Source: an uncultured Bacteroidales bacterium (lineage in GTDB: Bacteria; Bacteroidota; Bacteroidia; Bacteroidales; UBA932). From it: a stretch of DNA of 7,281 bases. The position numbers and the translations under genes were made by a program. This document shows, piece by piece, positions 6,287 through 7,281 of this stretch. Under the pieces are notes generated by a model. That model worked only from the letters and a program-made list of their open reading frames with translations. It was not told where the DNA came from and searched no databases. Position 1 is the stretch's first letter. Every line of letters begins with the position of its first letter. The stretch is taken from positions 1 through 7,281 of the forward strand of contig URCV01000062.1 in NCBI GenBank assembly GCA_900546445.1, in the 5' to 3' direction.

Positions 6287-7153
6287 ATGAAAAGATTATT
6301 GTTGACTGTACTGGCGTGCGCGTCTTTGTGCGCTTGTACGAAAGATCTTGAGAACCGCGTGGATTCTCTCGAAAAGAGAGTCGACGATCTCGAGGCGAAG
6401 GTTAATGAGAATGCAGATGGAATCAGCAAATTGGCAGCTGCTGCGGCTAAGGCTGTGACCATTACTTCAGTAGAGACGTTGGCTGATGGATATATCGTTC
6501 ATTTTAGTGACGGTACTACAGCCACCATTAAGAATGGTGTAGAGGGCCATTCTCCTGTAGTCGGCGTGAAAGAAGAAGCCGGTGTCCTGTACTGGACCGT
6601 AGACGGAGAGTTCCTGCTTCAGGATGGCGCTAAGATTCCTCTTACGGGTGAAGACGGAAAGACCCCTCAGTTTAAGATAGAGGATGGCAAGTGGATGGTT
6701 TCCTTCGACGGAAAGACTTGGACGGACGTTCCTGTAACCGGAAAGGTGGAGCCTAAGCTCGTGATGACGGAAACTGATACCGAATATGTATTCACATTAG
6801 GAGAGACTGTCATCCGTATAGTAAAGGATAAGGTGCTTTACATTAAGGTGGAGGCCGAAGAGAACAGCGTATATCCTGGAAGGGACTTCGTCTTGAAATA
6901 TACTCTTTTCGGTGGCGATGCTACAACTCACGTCGTAGTGGAATCACTCGAGTTCGAAACTGTCGTAGATGAGAATGCTGCTACCGTTACGGTTAAGATT
7001 CCTGGCACATTCATAAAGGGATATCTGCTCATTAAGGCGGTAAGGAATAGCGACAGCCGTTATTCTGCCCAGTACGTATCTCTCTCTCGTGACGTTTATG
7101 GCTCTCACGGTGGAACTATCGTTATCAGCGAAGACGGATATGTTAATTGGTAA
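6287..7153 (+). CDS. Lipoprotein with coiled-coil stalk and DUF4988 domain
   Basis: A 288-aa predicted lipoprotein. The ATG at 6287 gives MKRLLLTVLACASLCAC with lipobox L-C-A-C and lipidated Cys17; the TTG at 6281 would add only two residues and is not needed. Right after the anchor, residues 21-39 form an ideal heptad coiled coil (Leu21, Val25, Leu28, Val32, Leu35, Val39), similar in layout to the Lpp stalk, followed by an Ala-rich stretch. Residues about 57-150 match the DUF4988 pattern: D-G-Y-I-V-H-F-S-D-G-T-T-A-T-I-K-N-G, P-V-V-G-V-K, L-Y-W-T-V-D-G, then G-K-T-P-Q-F-K-I-E-D-G-K-W and S-F-D-G-K-T-W. In larger proteins this domain precedes PL29-type lyases or other modules; here only about 135 beta-rich residues follow, with no catalytic domain I recognise. 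It lies 25 nt after the BIG2 lipoprotein and 30 nt before the next lipoprotein gene. Confidence 0.85.
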   Translation: MKRLLLTVLACASLCACTKDLENRVDSLEKRVDDLEAKVNENADGISKLAAAAAKAVTITSVETLADGYIVHFSDGTTATIKNGVEGHSPVVGVKEEAGVLYWTVDGEFLLQDGAKIPLTGEDGKTPQFKIEDGKWMVSFDGKTWTDVPVTGKVEPKLVMTETDTEYVFTLGETVIRIVKDKVLYIKVEAEENSVYPGRDFVLKYTLFGGDATTHVVVESLEFETVVDENAATVTVKIPGTFIKGYLLIKAVRNSDSRYSAQYVSLSRDVYGSHGGTIVISEDGYVNW

Positions 7154-7183
7154 ACAAAGTAATCCTTTAAAATTGAGAGTATC

Positions 7184-7281
7184 ATGAAAAAGTTATTATA
7201 TATAGCTGTGGCAGCATTGGCCATCGCGGCTTGTAACAAGAACGATTTGGAGAAAACGACCCCTAGCGGGAAGACTCTGAA
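7184..7281 (+). CDS. Lipoprotein, N-terminal fragment cut by window end
   Basis: The first 32 codons of an open frame that runs off the window. It starts at ATG 7184 with MKKLLYIAVAALAIAAC: a basic start, a hydrophobic core and the lipobox A-I-A-A-C with Cys17 as the lipidation site. N-K-N-D-L-E-K follows. The rest, including any domain, is outside the window, so no function can be assigned. The 30-nt gap from the preceding lipoprotein gene and the same strand suggest it is the third gene of one operon. Confidence 0.8.
   Translation, partial: MKKLLYIAVAALAIAACNKNDLEKTTPSGKTL

Noticed and set aside
6366..6380. CTCTC/GAGAG hairpin in the DUF4988 lipoprotein gene
   Set aside because: It lies inside coding sequence and arises from the Glu-, Arg- and Leu-rich heptads. 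Only 5 bp, with no T-tract or regulatory position.
7168..7175. TAAAATTG as a -7 element before the third lipoprotein gene
   Set aside because: One mismatch to TAnnTTTG, it lies only 8 nt from the ATG, and the gene is close enough to its neighbour to be co-transcribed.

Overview
The window looks like chromosomal DNA from a member of the Bacteroidales (Bacteroidota). Evidence: exact matches to the Bacteroidota -7 promoter element TAnnTTTG, A-rich start regions without Shine-Dalgarno sequences, a PheS with the Cys4 insertion I associate with this phylum, and a run of lipoproteins with bacterial Ig-like (BIG2) and DUF4988 architecture typical of gut Bacteroidales. There is no sign of phage, transposon, CRISPR, tRNA or rRNA.

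Layout. (1) 9-1700, minus strand: a secreted family C69 (Ntn-hydrolase) dipeptidase. (2) 1701-1748: a compact divergent promoter region with a -7 element on each strand, embedded in a TTTGTAC/GTACAAA dyad. (3) 1749-3189, plus strand: a small exported helical protein of unknown function, followed 7 nt later by pheS (phenylalanyl-tRNA synthetase alpha chain). (4) 3196-3254: a GC-rich hairpin that abuts a short H-type pseudoknot. I read the pseudoknot as a class I preQ1 riboswitch ending 3 nt before the next start codon. (5) 3258-4411: a two-gene queuosine operon, a YhhQ-type queuosine precursor transporter and queF (preQ0 reductase), closed by a strong intrinsic terminator at 4447-4488. (6) 4534 to the window end: three consecutive lipoprotein genes separated by 25 and 30 nt (BIG2 repeats plus a C-terminal domain; DUF4988 on a coiled-coil stalk; and a third cut by the window edge).

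How it fits together. The queuosine unit forms a likely feedback circuit. The transporter imports preQ0/preQ1, QueF reduces preQ0 to preQ1, and preQ1 binding to the leader pseudoknot would close the translation start of the transporter gene. The riboswitch has not been tested; the call rests on position-by-position agreement with the known class I aptamers and on the genes downstream. The lipoprotein trio is probably one operon for cell-surface proteins of unknown role. The two remaining parts, the peptidase and the pheS unit, are housekeeping or secreted-enzyme genes and share only the divergent promoter.
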